Source: Gemmatimonadaceae bacterium (GTDB lineage Bacteria > Gemmatimonadota > Gemmatimonadetes > Gemmatimonadales > Gemmatimonadaceae). From it: a DNA stretch of 58,265 nt. Under the pieces are notes generated by a model, which saw only the letters and a program-made list of their open reading frames with translations, was not told the DNA's origin and did not search any database. A program made the position numbers and the translations under genes. Below are positions 17,996 through 27,153 of the stretch, one piece after another. The stretch covers positions 1 to 58,265 of the forward strand of contig JALHNZ010000019.1 in assembly GCA_022843265.1 (NCBI GenBank), read 5' to 3'. Numbering within the stretch: position 1 is the first letter of the stretch; every line of letters begins with the position of its first letter.

Positions 17996-18868
17996 TCACC
18001 GCGCCTGGCGTCGTCGCCGTGCGAACGGCAGGGCCAGCAGACCCGCCGTCAGCAGCACCAGAGTCGACGGCTCAGGCACGCTTGTGGGGGGGGCGGCGTG
18101 GTCGGACACTCGCCAGAGAAAATCGGCACGGCTCACGGTCATCGAGGCCTCGCCGTCCGGTTGGTCGCCGAAGGCGATGCGGCCGCTCGAGACGCGTACG
18201 GATGCACTTCCCGTGAGCCGAAGCGGACCGATCCGTGGCTGCGAGGAGAACGACAGGCTCGCGTCGGGACAGTTCGGGTTGCAACTGGCCACGAGCACTG
18301 AGGCTTCGCCGGACGCATAGGTCGGCACCAGCGTTGGTGCGCCGAACGGCGGCTGGAAGACCAACTCCGTTCCCGTTTGGAACCTATAGGCCGTGGTGAC
18401 GCTCGCCGTCCCGGTCCAATCGCCGCTCGACCAGCCTGACATCTCCACCCCAGTGAGTGCGCCCCCCAGTATGATGCCGGGCGCGTCCGCGCTCGCGGAT
18501 ACGGCAAACGAGATGGACCGCTCGCTGAAGTACTCGCCTTCCAGACAGAGACTCACGAGTGCCAGGTAGTTGGTGCACGCGAATGCGGGGAAGTCACTGG
18601 TCGCGGTCAGTGGCATCGTCAGCGAGAAGCCGAGGTATGTCTGGCCGAGGTACCCAAAGCTCGTGATCGGCGTGAGCATGGAGGCCGCTGGCGCGAACAC
18701 ACTCGCCTCGAAGTTGCTGAACGTCACGGCGCCGATTCGACACGGCGTACTGTAGCTGGAGAGAACTCCCGCGGCGCAGTCCGGCTGCGCCTGAACGCTC
18801 GCGAACGGCATGAGCATGGCGAGCGCGCCGATGGCGCTCCGGATCGACGAGGAAACGGCTGAAGACAT
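17996..18868 (-). CDS. PEP-CTERM sorting domain protein of unknown function
   Basis: ATG at 18868 is preceded by CGGAG at good spacing; GTG at 18874 is the longer alternative. A signal peptide ends in FASVQAQ. The central 220 residues are beta-rich and rich in Ser, Gly and Ala, with no recognised domain. The C-terminus has the full sorting signal: VPEPS, a hydrophobic segment (TLVLLTAGLLALPFA) and a terminal RRRRQAR cluster. PEP-CTERM proteins are processed by an exosortase and exported to the cell surface or matrix. No exosortase gene is in the window. Confidence 0.85.
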   Translation of the reverse strand: MSSAVSSSIRSAIGALAMLMPFASVQAQPDCAAGVLSSYSTPCRIGAVTFSNFEASVFAPAASMLTPITSFGYLGQTYLGFSLTMPLTATSDFPAFACTNYLALVSLCLEGEYFSERSISFAVSASADAPGIILGGALTGVEMSGWSSGDWTGTASVTTAYRFQTGTELVFQPPFGAPTLVPTYASGEASVLVASCNPNCPDASLSFSSQPRIGPLRLTGSASVRVSSGRIAFGDQPDGEASMTVSRADFLWRVSDHAAPPTSVPEPSTLVLLTAGLLALPFARRRRQAR

Positions 18869-19098
18869 CAGCACTCCGTAGAGTTGGAAGACCCACGGCT
18901 ATCTGGCTCGATGCGTCGCCGTGTCCAACAGTAGGCGGAAGCTGGCGCCGTTTCAGCTCACGCCCGCATGTCTGTTTTGCAACTAGACGCGCGCTTCTGC
19001 AGCAAACGCGAACACCTATGCAAGCGGGGTGTTCGATGTGGCGCGAGGGAGTCCGCCAGCGTTTCGCGGCGCGCAAGCCGATCGATACGACCTTTCCT

Positions 19099-19542
19099 CT
19101 AGAGCGGGACCAGCGTCACCTGCAGCTGCTGCGTCGTGACCCCTTCGCATCCGCACGAACCCACGGCCCGAACCCGCGCTACCGTGACGCTCCGTTGCAG
19201 CGATTGATGCCCCAGCGCGCTGAAGCGTAGCGTATAGTTCCCGGCCGCTCCCGGGACCGTGCAGCGCCCCGACGCGTCGTCGCACGGAATGCGCGCAATC
19301 GTCGGCGTGGACACGTCGACAAGCAGACCGGCGAGTGAAAGCCCGGTTCCACTCGTCACGACGGCTTCGACCGCCAAGGGCAGCGGGCATGGAATCGTGA
19401 TACAGTTCCCACCGCACCCGGTGCTCAGCAGCATGCCGCCAACTGCGTACCAAGCCATCGCACCAGTGCGGGCCGGCAGGAATGGACGAACCGTGCCTCG
19501 GGCTCTGTCGTTCTGGAAGTCGGGGGTAGGGGTCGGATTCAT
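19099..19542 (-). CDS. Small secreted lipoprotein with carboxypeptidase-regulatory-like domain
   Basis: 147 residues from ATG 19542. A later ATG at 19458 would put the signal peptide at the very N-terminus. The longer frame to 19992 would overlap the neighbouring hydrolase and is rejected. The segment WYAVGGMLLSTGC is a lipobox. The mature part (GTGLSLAGLLVDVSTPTIARI, CTVPGAAGNYTLRFSALGHQ) looks like one beta-sandwich of the transthyretin or carboxypeptidase-regulatory type, with several Cys residues. Function unknown. Confidence 0.6.
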   Translation of the reverse strand: MNPTPTPDFQNDRARGTVRPFLPARTGAMAWYAVGGMLLSTGCGGNCITIPCPLPLAVEAVVTSGTGLSLAGLLVDVSTPTIARIPCDDASGRCTVPGAAGNYTLRFSALGHQSLQRSVTVARVRAVGSCGCEGVTTQQLQVTLVPL

Positions 19543-19682
19543 GCTGGAGCTTAGCACTGAGTCCGCGAGCAAGATTGTGCGCAACGTCACCGGTACGACG
19601 CACGCGCGAGCAGCGTGATCGCCGAATTCGCATCGGCACGGGGCCATCAAGAAAAGCTGTAACTCGTTTTGCCCGTCAGTTC

Positions 19683-20864
19683 CTACTTCGCCGCGCGAAT
19701 CAGCCGTTCCTGAACCGCACGCAGCGGTAGCGTCGGGCCGCCGCTGATGTTCCACGCGTTGAAGACCACCACCATCTCCTGATCGGGAAACGCCATCGGG
19801 AACTGCCCGCCGAATCCAGACCCGGCCCAGATGAACGCGTCCGGCTGTACCGGATTGTTGTACAGCCACCACTTGTACCCGTACTTGGGAGCGCCAGCGC
19901 GAGTGCTGGTCGCGACGTGCGGGGTCACGGATTCGCGCACCCAGCGTTCCGACACGATGGTCGTTCCCTGCCACTGGCCGCCCTGAAGCCACAGCTGCCA
20001 GATCCGCGCCAGGTCGGTCGCTTCGAGATACAAGCCACCCTCGGTGTCGACGGTGCCCGAGGTTGTACGCTTCCAGTGCCAGTTGGTGATGCCCAGTGGC
20101 GTGAAGAGATGGCGCGCCGCGTACTCCTCAATGTCGACGCCCGTGGCGCGGAAGAAGATGTGCGCGAGCAACGCGCTTTCACCGCTGCTGTAGTTGAACC
20201 GTGTGCCCGGCTCGCGCATCATCGGTCGGTCGATGGTGAACTTGACCCAGTCCGGGCTGGCTTCGAGCGCGCCAGCTGTGTTGCGCGGATCGCTATACGG
20301 GATGCTTTCGTTCCAGTCCAATCCGCCCGTCATCGTGAGCAAGTGACGGATGGTGATGCGCCGCTTGCGGTCGTCAAGATTCGCGACGGCGGTGGTGTCC
20401 CAGTACGTGAGAATGGGCGTGTCGAGCGCTGGGAATTCACCGCGGGTGACCGCCACCCCGATGACCGCCGATGCCACGGTCTTGGACACGGACTGCAGGG
20501 TGTGCAGCGTGCCCCGCCGATACGTCGGGTGCCACCACGGGTTGAAGTAGTTGAACGGCCCGGTCGGGTCGTGCGAGTTGTTCAGCGACGAGCTGGCGCG
20601 TGACGAGTCGCCGTAGATCTTGTCGTAGTCGCGCGGATACGTCTTGTCGGTCACAATCCGACCGCGACGAATGACCACCATGCGGTCGATGTTGCCGTAC
20701 TTCCCTGCCGTGATCTCGGCGTCAAGGCTGTCGAGTACGGCGGGGTTGAGACCGACCGACGCCGGGGTCGAGGTTGGCCACGTGAATGGCTTTGGCTGGG
20801 CGCCGAGCGACGAGGCCGCGAGGCACGCCAGTGCGACGGCGAAGGAGGAGAGAAGACGAGTCAT
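19683..20864 (-). CDS. Secreted serine hydrolase, beta-lactamase family (class C-like)
   Basis: ATG at 20864 gives 393 residues with a clear signal peptide (SSFAVALACLAASSLGAQ). The longer frame to 20945 adds no signal and runs into the divergent promoter. Motifs: S125-V-S-K128 (SxxK), Y225-S-S227 (YxN variant) and AGSGFGGQ near residue 350 (KTG position). No C-terminal DUF3471-like domain, unlike the paralogues at 7242 and 9736. It stands apart from the D-amino-acid locus and is divergent from the kinase gene. Substrate unknown; 6-aminohexanoate-dimer hydrolase-like esterase or amidase activity is possible. Confidence 0.83.
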   Translation of the reverse strand: MTRLLSSFAVALACLAASSLGAQPKPFTWPTSTPASVGLNPAVLDSLDAEITAGKYGNIDRMVVIRRGRIVTDKTYPRDYDKIYGDSSRASSSLNNSHDPTGPFNYFNPWWHPTYRRGTLHTLQSVSKTVASAVIGVAVTRGEFPALDTPILTYWDTTAVANLDDRKRRITIRHLLTMTGGLDWNESIPYSDPRNTAGALEASPDWVKFTIDRPMMREPGTRFNYSSGESALLAHIFFRATGVDIEEYAARHLFTPLGITNWHWKRTTSGTVDTEGGLYLEATDLARIWQLWLQGGQWQGTTIVSERWVRESVTPHVATSTRAGAPKYGYKWWLYNNPVQPDAFIWAGSGFGGQFPMAFPDQEMVVVFNAWNISGGPTLPLRAVQERLIRAAK

Positions 20865-20962
20865 GCCATATGCTACGCGCCCGTGGCAGATGGCGGAATG
20901 GCAGTGGTCGGCCTGGACTCGCAGTTTGCGCTCACGAAACCGCACGGCGATCTTCGGCTGTC

Positions 20963-22501
20963 ATGATGCGCAACGCTACCGAAGCCCTGCCATCCCGTTT
21001 TCGCTTCGCGTCCGGCAAAGGCTCCGGCCCGAGCGACGACCTTGCTGCGACGCTGCAGGGGAGACTGCGCGTGATCGCGATCGTCATCGTCGCGACCATG
21101 CTGTCGTTCTTCGTACTTCTGAGCGTGAAATTGTTGGGCGCGATCGGCGATGCTCGCGGCGTGCAAATAGGCAGAGCCATTGTCGGCGTGCCGATGCTGC
21201 TCTGCGCCTTCGTCGCGTGGTGGCTGCGCAAGGGTCGCCCACGTGCCATGCGTCTGCTCCGGCGGATGGAAGTCGTGCTCATTGCCGGCTTCAGCACATG
21301 GGTGGCGTTGTACATCGGGGGCGCCTTTCCTTCCATCGCCCCGCTCCTCGACCAAGCGCCGCTGGATCTCGGATTAAGCCAGGCCGCGTGGATGTCACTT
21401 ATGATCGTCGCGTACGGTCTGCTCATTCCGAATCGATGGCAGCGCACCGCGTGGATGATTGCATTCATGCTCGGCGAAGTCGCGCTTGTCGATGCGTGGA
21501 TTCTGAGTCAGTATTCGATTCCCGTGTCCGTCGCTGCCACGTTCCTCGGCGCACAGTGGAGCCTTCTACTTGGATTCACCGCGTACGCGGTGTTCGGCGC
21601 ATATCGCATTGAAGCGGCGACCACCGTGGCGCGCGATGCGCTTCGGCTCGGACAGTATGTGTTGGTGGAGCAACTCGGCTCGGGCGGAATGGGCGAAGTG
21701 TACCGCGCCGAGCATCGTTTGCTGCGCCGACCGTGTGCTATCAAGCTGATCAGACCGGAGCACGCCGGGAATTCTGACGTGCTGCGCCGCTTCGAGCGCG
21801 AAGTGCAAACCACCGCCACGCTCACGCATCCGAACACCATTGCGATCTACGATTACGGCATCACCGATGACGGTACGTTCTACTACGTCATGGAATATCT
21901 ACCCGGCATAACGCTCGAGCAGCTCGTGTCGCGCGACGGACCCATGGACGCACCGCGTGCAATACATGTACTGCGTCAGATCGCGGGCGCACTGCACGAA
22001 GCGCACCGCGCGGGCCTCACGCACCGCGACATCAAGCCCGGAAACGTCATGCTCGGCGAGCGAGGCGGCATACCCGACGTGGCCAAGCTGCTCGACTTTG
22101 GTCTCGTGACCGCGCACAACGCGGACGGTGATGTGGTAGGTGACGGCACGGGCGGCATCACGCAAGCCGGCATTGTACTCGGCACGCCCGCCTATATGTC
22201 CCCCGAACAGTGCGCGGGGGACCAAACGCCCGGACCAGCGAGCGATATCTACAGCCTGGGCGCGCTCGGCTACTTCCTGGTGACCGGACGGTCACCGTTC
22301 GAGGGGCGCGCACCGCTGCAGATGATGCTGGCCCATCTCAGCGAAGCGCCCCCGTCAGTGCGCGCGGTGCGACCGGAGCTGCCCGCGGCGCTCGACGCGG
22401 TGCTCCAACGCTGTCTCGCCAAGCGACCGTCGGAGCGGTACGAGAGTGCGCGCGCGTTGGACCACGCGCTGGCGCACGCGCTCGCGAGCACGTCCGCATA
22501 G
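20963..22501 (+). CDS. Membrane-anchored serine/threonine protein kinase
   Basis: 512 residues from ATG 20963. The N-terminal third has about six hydrophobic segments (roughly 35-57, 72-88, 101-120, 141-155, 163-181 and 193-212). A complete Hanks-type kinase follows from about 231: LGSGGMGEVYRAE, CAIK (K261), HRDIKPGN (D356), DFG (378-380) and GTPAYMSPEQCAGD. The usual bacterial order, kinase first and membrane segment after, is reversed, so the N-terminal membrane domain may act as sensor. No extracellular PASTA repeats. Confidence 0.88.
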   Translation: MMRNATEALPSRFRFASGKGSGPSDDLAATLQGRLRVIAIVIVATMLSFFVLLSVKLLGAIGDARGVQIGRAIVGVPMLLCAFVAWWLRKGRPRAMRLLRRMEVVLIAGFSTWVALYIGGAFPSIAPLLDQAPLDLGLSQAAWMSLMIVAYGLLIPNRWQRTAWMIAFMLGEVALVDAWILSQYSIPVSVAATFLGAQWSLLLGFTAYAVFGAYRIEAATTVARDALRLGQYVLVEQLGSGGMGEVYRAEHRLLRRPCAIKLIRPEHAGNSDVLRRFEREVQTTATLTHPNTIAIYDYGITDDGTFYYVMEYLPGITLEQLVSRDGPMDAPRAIHVLRQIAGALHEAHRAGLTHRDIKPGNVMLGERGGIPDVAKLLDFGLVTAHNADGDVVGDGTGGITQAGIVLGTPAYMSPEQCAGDQTPGPASDIYSLGALGYFLVTGRSPFEGRAPLQMMLAHLSEAPPSVRAVRPELPAALDAVLQRCLAKRPSERYESARALDHALAHALASTSA

Positions 22502-22588
22502 GAACGCAGTCGTCACTGTGGCTGCTGTTGCTGCGCCGTTCGGCATTCCCGCCACCGAAACGTCCACGTACCCGAGCGTTCAAACCAA

Positions 22589-24355
22589 ATGCGGGTGCCC
22601 GAGGTCCAACCCGCAATGTTCCCGAGCAATTCACCCGTTGATGGTGCGGCCGTGACGTATCGGTTGTTGATACTGAGTCTGTGGGCAACGACCCTCGCCG
22701 CGCAGCCAGCGAGAGTTGCGCGCGCCAGCCTTCGCCTCGTGGGTACGGACACGCGCTGTGATGCGGTGGCCGTCGACGGGCGGACTGTATCACGCGGCCC
22801 CAGTGGTGTCGTGGTCCTCGATACGATCGAGGCCGGCACCCATGAGGTCTCGTGCGGCGCGCCCTTCGCTCTGTACCTGCCGGCGCGTTCGCAACTGACG
22901 GTCACGCTGCAGGTCGATAGCGCGCCGCGCTTTGCGGGAAGTGCGGCGGACGTGAATCGATACCTGCAGAAGTCATCAGCACTTTCGACGGCGGCGTTCT
23001 CGGCGTTATGGCAGGTTCAACCGCCAACGTTTCGAAATCGCTGGCAGGCTGCATGGCAGCGCGAACGTCGCGCGCTGGCGGCGGTGCGCGGCGCCGACGC
23101 CACCTTTCGCGCCCGGGAGCGCGCGCGCCTCGACTTCCGCTATGCGTGGGGAAGGGTGACGTATCCGTTCTTTCGGTGGCGCGAGTCCGACGACCCGGAA
23201 ATCGTCGTAGATCCCGCCGTTCCGAAAATCATCCGCAGCGTTTTGCTCGCCGACGAGCGCTGGTGGACTCTCGCCGAGCACCGCGAACTGCTCGGGGCCA
23301 TCGTTCACGAACGCGCACGAACCCTGCTGGCAACGACCGCTGCACTCCAGCGTGGTGACGCGCGATGGCTCCGCGCAGAGTTTGCGGCGCTGACGTCGCT
23401 GTTTCGCGATCCGGCGTTGCAACGCGAAGCCGCTTTTCGAGTGCTGTTTGCCCATCTTGATGACAATGACGGCCGCGGGGTCGATTCCGTCTATCAGCGC
23501 TGGCTCGCGCTGTCGCCCAACGCCTCCCAGCGGTCGCAGATCGACTCGATGCTGAACGAGGACCGTGCGCGAATGGCCGCGTATCCGTCGGCCGTGTACC
23601 GCGAGGTCGACGGCGTGCCCCTCTTTGTGCATGTCATGCGACCCACGGCCGGCGACAGCTCTGGCGAGCGCCCGGCGATGCTCTGGTTCCACGGAGGGTC
23701 CGGCACCACCGGATCGTGGTATCAGTCGCCGGGTGTCATCTCCGCGCTTCGGCAGCGCGGCGTAACGGTACTCGCGATCGAGTTCCGAACAGGCGCGCGA
23801 TTCGACAACGACGCGGACGCCTTGAGCGACGCCGCGCGCGCGTACCAATGGGCCCTGCGCTCGGGCGGCGCGTTTGGCATTGATACCGCGCGAATCGGCG
23901 TCGCGGGGTTCTCCTCGGGGTCGCTGCTCGCGCTGCAACTGGCGACGATGGGTGTCGACATGACAACCGGTGCGGCGGCGACGTCGCCATCGGTGACATC
24001 GCGACGCTTCCCGGCGGGTGTCATCGTCACCGGTGCGTGTCCGAATCCCGCCGAAGATGCGTACACACGCAAGATGATCGCACGTCACGGCAGCGCGATT
24101 CAGCCCTCACCCATGAGTCACGTCTCGAGCGGTCTGCCGCCGATGCTCATCGTTCAGGCGTCCGATGACGAGTACTGCGCGTTTGCCGATGCCGATCGCT
24201 TTGCCAAGATGCTTCAGGCCGCGGGCAACCGCGCGGACTTTGTGCAAGTGCCGGGCGGAGGGCACTTCTTTGGATTTTACCACCCGCCCGGCCAGCGCCT
24301 GCTGCGCGACGGGATCACGCGCGCATTGCAACAATGGGGGTGGATGCCTCGTTAG
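22589..24355 (+). CDS. Secreted alpha/beta hydrolase (esterase/peptidase-like) with N-terminal extension
   Basis: 588 residues; a signal peptide precedes AAQPARV (about residue 38), and a start at residue 10 is also possible. Residues 40-330 form an extension with no recognised fold, many Arg and aromatic residues, and an HELIX-rich middle. The hydrolase domain begins around 340: oxyanion motif H368-G-G370 and nucleophile elbow G440-F-S442-S-G444. An acid and a His follow (QASDDEYC and GGGHFFG). It resembles acyl-peptide hydrolase or acetyl-esterase catalytic domains. Substrate unknown. Confidence 0.78.
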   Translation: MRVPEVQPAMFPSNSPVDGAAVTYRLLILSLWATTLAAQPARVARASLRLVGTDTRCDAVAVDGRTVSRGPSGVVVLDTIEAGTHEVSCGAPFALYLPARSQLTVTLQVDSAPRFAGSAADVNRYLQKSSALSTAAFSALWQVQPPTFRNRWQAAWQRERRALAAVRGADATFRARERARLDFRYAWGRVTYPFFRWRESDDPEIVVDPAVPKIIRSVLLADERWWTLAEHRELLGAIVHERARTLLATTAALQRGDARWLRAEFAALTSLFRDPALQREAAFRVLFAHLDDNDGRGVDSVYQRWLALSPNASQRSQIDSMLNEDRARMAAYPSAVYREVDGVPLFVHVMRPTAGDSSGERPAMLWFHGGSGTTGSWYQSPGVISALRQRGVTVLAIEFRTGARFDNDADALSDAARAYQWALRSGGAFGIDTARIGVAGFSSGSLLALQLATMGVDMTTGAAATSPSVTSRRFPAGVIVTGACPNPAEDAYTRKMIARHGSAIQPSPMSHVSSGLPPMLIVQASDDEYCAFADADRFAKMLQAAGNRADFVQVPGGGHFFGFYHPPGQRLLRDGITRALQQWGWMPR

Positions 24356-24626
24356 GGATTCCGGGTGGCGTGGCGACGACAACAGACCCGAGAATTGAGC
24401 AGGAGAGCCGGAAAACGAGAGGGAGAGGTGCGCCCGGATGGAAGTGAGAATCCAGCGCTTTGGAAGTGGGAAGTCAGCGGCCTATGCAGCGGATAGTCCG
24501 GAGCTGAAGCAACGAATCTTCGACGACCAGTTGAATCCGCCCAGTACTGCTGCCACGAATCTCTGCGGGCGCTCGCAGCGCACCGCTGGCTGCCGAGCAT
24601 GATCGATACACAATGCTTGTTGGCCG
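24356..24626. other. Intergenic stretch without recognisable gene
   Basis: From the hydrolase stop codon to the first attC-like hairpin no reading frame on either strand looks like a protein, and no terminator-like hairpin with a T tract is obvious. It would be the sequence flanking the distal end of the cassette array. Confidence 0.5.
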
Positions 24627-24722
24627 GCCTAACCCGATAGTGCTCTGCTGCAGCGCTCGAAACAAACTGCGCGCAGAGCGCGCATTCCGACAGGCGCTGT
24701 CAGCAGCAGCGCCGGGTTAGCG
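24627..24722 (-). repeat. attC-like recombination site (cassette end)
   Basis: A roughly 96 bp imperfect inverted repeat. On the minus strand it ends in GTTAGGC, the exact R-prime core consensus (GTTRRRY), and begins with GCTAACC, where the TAA is the stop codon of the upstream gene. The arms pair over about 20 bp (CTAACCCG against CGGGTTAG, then the GCTGCTG/CAGCAGC region). The + right arm has one extra unpaired T (GCTGTCAG), as expected for the extrahelical bases of integron attC sites. The same single-base bulge occurs in the site at 27025-27153. Confidence 0.55.
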
Positions 24723-25211
24723 AGCGGATTCGCGCGCCAGCGCATCAGGGCACATGCGCCGAGTCAGCACCACCGTGGCATGTGGTTGAACGGGTCCTCT
24801 GACATCGTGGAACGCTTGCGCCAATCCGGTCAGCCGTTCGCCGGTTCCGGTGAGGGTTAGCGTGGTGCCGACGTACTTGTCAGTCCACGTCATTTTGACC
24901 GTGTCGCCAGCAGGGGACAGCTTCCAACTCGGCGACCATTTGCGGTGTTGCTCGAGCGCCAGAATCCCTGGCGTGAGCCGGCGGTCGCCTTTCCGCCACG
25001 AGAAGTCGGTTAACAAGATCGTATCGAGCCGAACAACAGGCGGAGGCTGGTGGCCTGCGGGCATGCCTGAGGGAAACGGTCCGCTCCATGGACCAATCTC
25101 CACCTCGAAGCAGCCGGCGAACACCGCTGGAGACGCCTGTTGCGCACCCGCTGCCCGAGGTCCAAGTAATGCAACGATGATGAGGCTGAACAGTGACTTT
25201 GTTACTAGCAC
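24717..25211 (-). CDS. Secreted hypothetical protein in a cassette
   Basis: 164 residues from GTG 25211; no ATG is available. A signal peptide (TKSLFSLIIVALLGPRAAGAQQ) is followed by a small domain with AGCFEVEIGPWSG, LLTDFSWRKGD and WTDKYVGTTLTLTGTGERL, which reads as a beta-barrel or lipocalin-like fold. The family is not recognised. The TAA stop lies inside the attC core, and the 5' side abuts the former attC boundary GTTAGCG (25226-25232), now occupied by the IS end. Cassette length is about 600 bp. Confidence 0.55.
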   Translation of the reverse strand: MLVTKSLFSLIIVALLGPRAAGAQQASPAVFAGCFEVEIGPWSGPFPSGMPAGHQPPPVVRLDTILLTDFSWRKGDRRLTPGILALEQHRKWSPSWKLSPAGDTVKMTWTDKYVGTTLTLTGTGERLTGLAQAFHDVRGPVQPHATVVLTRRMCPDALARESAR

Positions 25212-25230
25212 TTTGGTTTGACTCGCTAAC

Positions 25231-27024
25231 GAGGCTGTAGAAAAAGCTGCTCTTCGCGCCGATGTGGAAACGGAACTCTTTGAGAGGCGCCAAATTCGTC
25301 CTCGAGAATCTGTGGTCCCTCGCGTCCCTCGTCGAGTCCCGCCATGGCCCGCTACAAGTACATCGACACGTAGCCCAAGCTGATTCCGGTTGATCTCGCG
25401 GCGCAGTTGCTGCCTGGCACCTTTGAGCACGCGCTCAATCACTTGCTGGACCACGCCGTCGACCTCTCGCATTTCGACGCGCGGTTTCGCAACGATGAGA
25501 CCGGCGCGCCCGCGTATCCGCCGGCGCTGCTGCTGAAGGTGGTGCTGTTCGCGTACTCGCGGGGCATCGTCAGCAGCCGCCAGATCGCGCGCGCATGCCA
25601 AGAGCAAATCACGTTCATCGCGCTATGCGGGGATCAGGCGCCGCATTTCACGACCATCGCGAAGTTCGTGAGCACATTGGGTGACGACATCGCTCGTGTG
25701 TTCGCGGCCGTACTCGCGGTGTGCGACGCGCAGGGACTCATTGGCCGCGAGATGTTTGCCATCGATGGGGTGAAGCTACCAAGCAATGCGTCGAAGCACC
25801 GCAGTGGTACGCGCGCGGATTTTGAACGGCAGGCGGTGAAACTCGAAGCGGCGGCCGCGACGATGCTGCAGCGGCATCGCGCGACGGATGACGCGCCGCT
25901 GGAGCCCGACCCCAACACGAAGGCGGCGAAACGCGTGGCGCGCCTCGGGCGTGACGCCGCGCAGATTCGCGACTGGCTCACGCGGCATCCAGATGACCGG
26001 CGCGGCGCGAAGGGCAGTCTCCGCAAGAGCAATCGGACCGACCATGAGAGTGCGAAGATGGCCACGAGCAAAGGTGTCATCCAAGGCTACACCGGTGTCG
26101 CCGCCGTGGATGCCGCGCACCAGATCATCATCAATGCGCAAGCGCATGGCACGGGCTCAGAGCACGAGCTGCTCCTGCCAGTGGTCACCGCAACGCAGCC
26201 ATGGCGCGCTGCAACGACCGTGATCACCGCGGATGCTGGCTATCATAGCGAAGCGAATCTGCGCGAGCTCGCATCGCTACACGTCCACGCCTTGATTGCG
26301 GATCGCGACATGCGCCGTCGCGATGAACGCTTCGCGACGCAGGAGCGGTATACGGCGCTACCGGATCCGCTCCATGACAAATCGCGTGGTGTGTCGCACG
26401 CGTCGTCGCCTGTGTTTACGCCGAGTGATTTCACGTACGATGCCACCGCGCGGACGTGTGTCTGTCCCGCGGGCAAGTCCCTGTATCGCAAAGGCGCGCG
26501 CAATATCACGAATGGTTTCGTCGGCGAGCACTTTCGCGGTACGAAACGCGATTGTGTCCCCTGCGCGCTGCGCTCGCAATGCTTGCGCACACCCGCGACG
26601 ACGGCCGTGCGCAACGTCGCATTCTTCTCCGGACGCGTAGACGTCGCGACGCGAAACTACACCGCGGAGATGAAGGCGCGCCTCGATACACCGGCCGGTA
26701 GGCAGCAATACGGTGCACGTTTCGCCGCGGTGGAGCCGGTGTTTGGCAATCTGCGCGCGAACAAACACCTGGATCGTTTCACGCTGCGCGGCCGCACCAA
26801 CGTCGACGCGCAGTGGAAGCTGTACTGTCTCGTGCACAACATCGAAAAGCTCGCCAACGCGGGCTACGCCGCGTAACAGAGCGCACGAAACACGCTCGTA
26901 CGTGCGCTCCACGCCGCATATTCGCGCGCAAGCACGCGCGCCGTGCACATTCTGACCGCGAACTCGTCGACAACGAACGAACGGCTTGCTCTGCGTTCTT
27001 GAAATCGACTTATCCTACAGCCTC
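25231..27024 (+). mobile_element. IS1182-family insertion sequence, 1794 bp
   Basis: Terminal inverted repeats: the left end GAGGCTGTAGAAAAAG matches the complement of the right end, GAGGCTGTAGGATAAG, at 14 of 16 positions. Flanking AAC occurs on both sides (25228-25230 and 27025-27027), a possible 3 bp target duplication. One transposase gene is inside. Removing the element and one AAC rejoins GCTAAC to GTCAGG and restores an attC core, so the element inserted at the recombination site of a cassette. Confidence 0.8.
25407..26876 (+). CDS. IS1182-family transposase, with upstream in-frame stop codon
   Basis: The family N-terminus is readable from ATG 25344 (MARYKYIDT), then TAG at 25371-25373, then PKLIPVDLAAQLLPGTFEH. 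A single substitution thus interrupts codon 10. The downstream frame is intact for 489 residues from TTG 25407. Features: N-terminal DUF772-like domain (PPALLLKVVLFAYSRGI), DDE residues in MFAIDGVKLPSN, ITADAGYHSE and AVEPVFGNLR, and a Cys-rich insert (CVCPAGK, CVPCALRSQC). The element is probably inactive or poorly expressed unless re-initiation occurs. Confidence 0.82.
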   Translation: MLPGTFEHALNHLLDHAVDLSHFDARFRNDETGAPAYPPALLLKVVLFAYSRGIVSSRQIARACQEQITFIALCGDQAPHFTTIAKFVSTLGDDIARVFAAVLAVCDAQGLIGREMFAIDGVKLPSNASKHRSGTRADFERQAVKLEAAAATMLQRHRATDDAPLEPDPNTKAAKRVARLGRDAAQIRDWLTRHPDDRRGAKGSLRKSNRTDHESAKMATSKGVIQGYTGVAAVDAAHQIIINAQAHGTGSEHELLLPVVTATQPWRAATTVITADAGYHSEANLRELASLHVHALIADRDMRRRDERFATQERYTALPDPLHDKSRGVSHASSPVFTPSDFTYDATARTCVCPAGKSLYRKGARNITNGFVGEHFRGTKRDCVPCALRSQCLRTPATTAVRNVAFFSGRVDVATRNYTAEMKARLDTPAGRQQYGARFAAVEPVFGNLRANKHLDRFTLRGRTNVDAQWKLYCLVHNIEKLANAGYAA

Positions 27025-27153
27025 AACGTCAGGTTCTGTTGCAGCCGATCAAATGAAATGGGGTAACGGGCCGCTGCGTGCCTTTCGAAGCCACCGAGCG
27101 GCGGCCCGTCACCGCTTCCGTAGCCCGGCTGTCAACAGCAACCATCGTTAGGG
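27025..27153 (-). repeat. attC-like recombination site split by the IS
   Basis: A roughly 129 bp imperfect inverted repeat. The outer arms pair AACG...GTTCTGTTGCAGCCG with CGGCTGTCAACAGCAACC...CGTT, with one extra T in the right arm, as in the site at 24627-24722. An inner stem pairs GTAACGGGCCGC (27062 area) with GCGGCCCGTCAC. The right core overlaps the TAA stop of the toxin gene (27148-27150). The other core is cut by the IS; rejoined with 25221-25230 it reads GTTAGCG on the minus strand. Confidence 0.55.

Noticed and set aside
19543-19992. Long version of the small lipoprotein gene
   Set aside because: Runs inside the neighbouring serine hydrolase gene; the signal sequence lies after 19542.
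20786-20962. N-terminal extension of the kinase
   Set aside because: Overlaps the divergent hydrolase gene and is Arg-rich without similarity; ATG 20963 fits better.
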